Origin: Candidatus Delongbacteria bacterium
GTDB lineage: Bacteria; JAGOEH01
DNA: 5,677 nt
Assembly (NCBI GenBank): GCA_017997825.1
Contig: JAGOEH010000205.1
Coordinates: 1 to 5,677, forward strand
Direction of reading: 5' to 3'
The translations under genes and the position numbers were made by a program. How positions within the stretch are numbered: position 1 is the first letter of the stretch; the number at the start of each line of letters is the position of its first letter. Of the stretch, positions 5,101 through 5,677 are shown piece by piece. The notes under the pieces were generated by a model that saw nothing but the letters and a program-made list of their open reading frames with translations, had not been told where the DNA came from and did not search any database.

Positions 5101-5677
5101 ATGGCGGATTTATATAAGCAGGCCGGGGTAGATATAGAAGCCGGCAACCGGGCGGTCCAAGAAATCAAAAGCCTGGTGAAAGAGATTCAGAATCCCAATG
5201 TTATTTCTTCGATTGGAGGATTTGGGGGATTATTTGAGGTACCGACAGGGTCGTTCAAACGGCCGGTATTGGTGTCCAGTATTGATGGGGTTGGAACTAA
5301 GCTGAAATTGGCTTTTATGACGGGAATTCATCATACCATCGGCTCGGATTTAGTCAATCATTGCATCAATGATATTCTGGTTCAGGGAGCTATCCCGTTG
5401 TTTTTTATGGATTATATCGGGACATCGGGATTATCGCCTGAGATTATAGCCGGGATTGTCAGGGGGATAGTGAATAGCTGCAAAACCTACGGTTGTGCTC
5501 TGCTGGGTGGGGAAACGGCCGAAATGCCGGGATTCTATCAGAACAAGGAATATGATGTAGCCGGATCGATTGTGGGAATTGTGGATTACAACCGGATCAT
5601 CACCGGTCGGGATATTGCGCCCGGGGATGTCATCATCGGACTGCCCTCCAGCGGATTACACACCAACGGGTATTCCC
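5101..5677 (+). CDS. purM: Phosphoribosylformylglycinamidine cyclo-ligase (AIR synthetase, PurM), 5' part
   Basis: PurM closes the imidazole ring in de novo purine synthesis, converting FGAM and ATP to aminoimidazole ribonucleotide in the cytoplasm. The first 192 residues are present, of about 340 usual, and the frame is open to the window edge; the gene is cut by the window, not broken. Family motifs are clear: MADLYKQAGVDIEAGNRAV at the N-terminus, SSIDGVGTKLKLA (59-71) of the ATP-binding region, GSDLVNHCINDILVQGAIPLFFMDY (81-105), GCALLGGETAEMPGFY (131-146), and LPSSGLHTNGYS (181-192) at the right edge. The N-terminal ATP-grasp-unrelated PurM fold and the start of the C-terminal half are represented. 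The start follows AGGGAG by seven bases and agrees with the family N-terminus. It has its own predicted promoter, 165 bases separate it from the hydrolase gene, and no other purine gene is visible here. Confidence 0.97.
   Translation, partial: MADLYKQAGVDIEAGNRAVQEIKSLVKEIQNPNVISSIGGFGGLFEVPTGSFKRPVLVSSIDGVGTKLKLAFMTGIHHTIGSDLVNHCINDILVQGAIPLFFMDYIGTSGLSPEIIAGIVRGIVNSCKTYGCALLGGETAEMPGFYQNKEYDVAGSIVGIVDYNRIITGRDIAPGDVIIGLPSSGLHTNGYS

Overview
The window looks like a chromosomal piece from a Gram-negative bacterium of about 50% GC in the wider Fibrobacterota-Chlorobiota-Bacteroidota (FCB) assemblage. The main clue is a secreted hydrolase ending in a type IX secretion system (T9SS) sorting domain, a tag essentially confined to Bacteroidota and allied phyla. 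Every gene, however, has a clear Shine-Dalgarno sequence (AGGAGG-like), and the promoters look sigma70-like. Both are unusual for core Bacteroidota, so a less-studied FCB lineage is more likely. This placement is inference; no marker gene here fixes the phylum.

Layout. From 1 to 2443 a three-gene operon reads leftward (minus strand). Its order is a D-2-hydroxyacid dehydrogenase of the glyoxylate/hydroxypyruvate reductase type (2443-1481), a GatB/YqeY-domain protein (1461-1012) and malonyl-CoA:ACP transacylase FabD (1000-71). The gaps are 19 and 11 bases. A divergent intergenic region (2444-2892) holds one promoter for each direction, and the leftward one has a leader of about 145 bases with two inverted repeats. 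From 2893 to 4935 a rightward gene encodes a 680-residue CocE/NonD-family (S15-like) alpha/beta hydrolase with a signal peptide and a C-terminal T9SS domain. A 165-base gap follows, with its own promoter and a structured-looking leader. The 5' end of purM (5101-5677, running off the window) completes the window.

How the genes relate. FabD (fatty-acid synthesis), PurM (purine synthesis) and YqeY (thought to act with tRNA) are housekeeping functions. The dehydrogenase is a small-molecule oxidoreductase. The hydrolase is the only exported product and the only lineage-specific, accessory-looking gene. I see no transposase, CRISPR array, tRNA, rRNA or defence island, and no evidence for an undescribed multi-gene system. 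The points most worth a second look are the T9SS-tagged hydrolase with a non-standard nucleophile motif, the purM leader with a possible pseudoknot and alternative UCCC/GGGA pairings, three promoters sharing a TATATT -10 element, and marked enrichment of the word GGCCGG.
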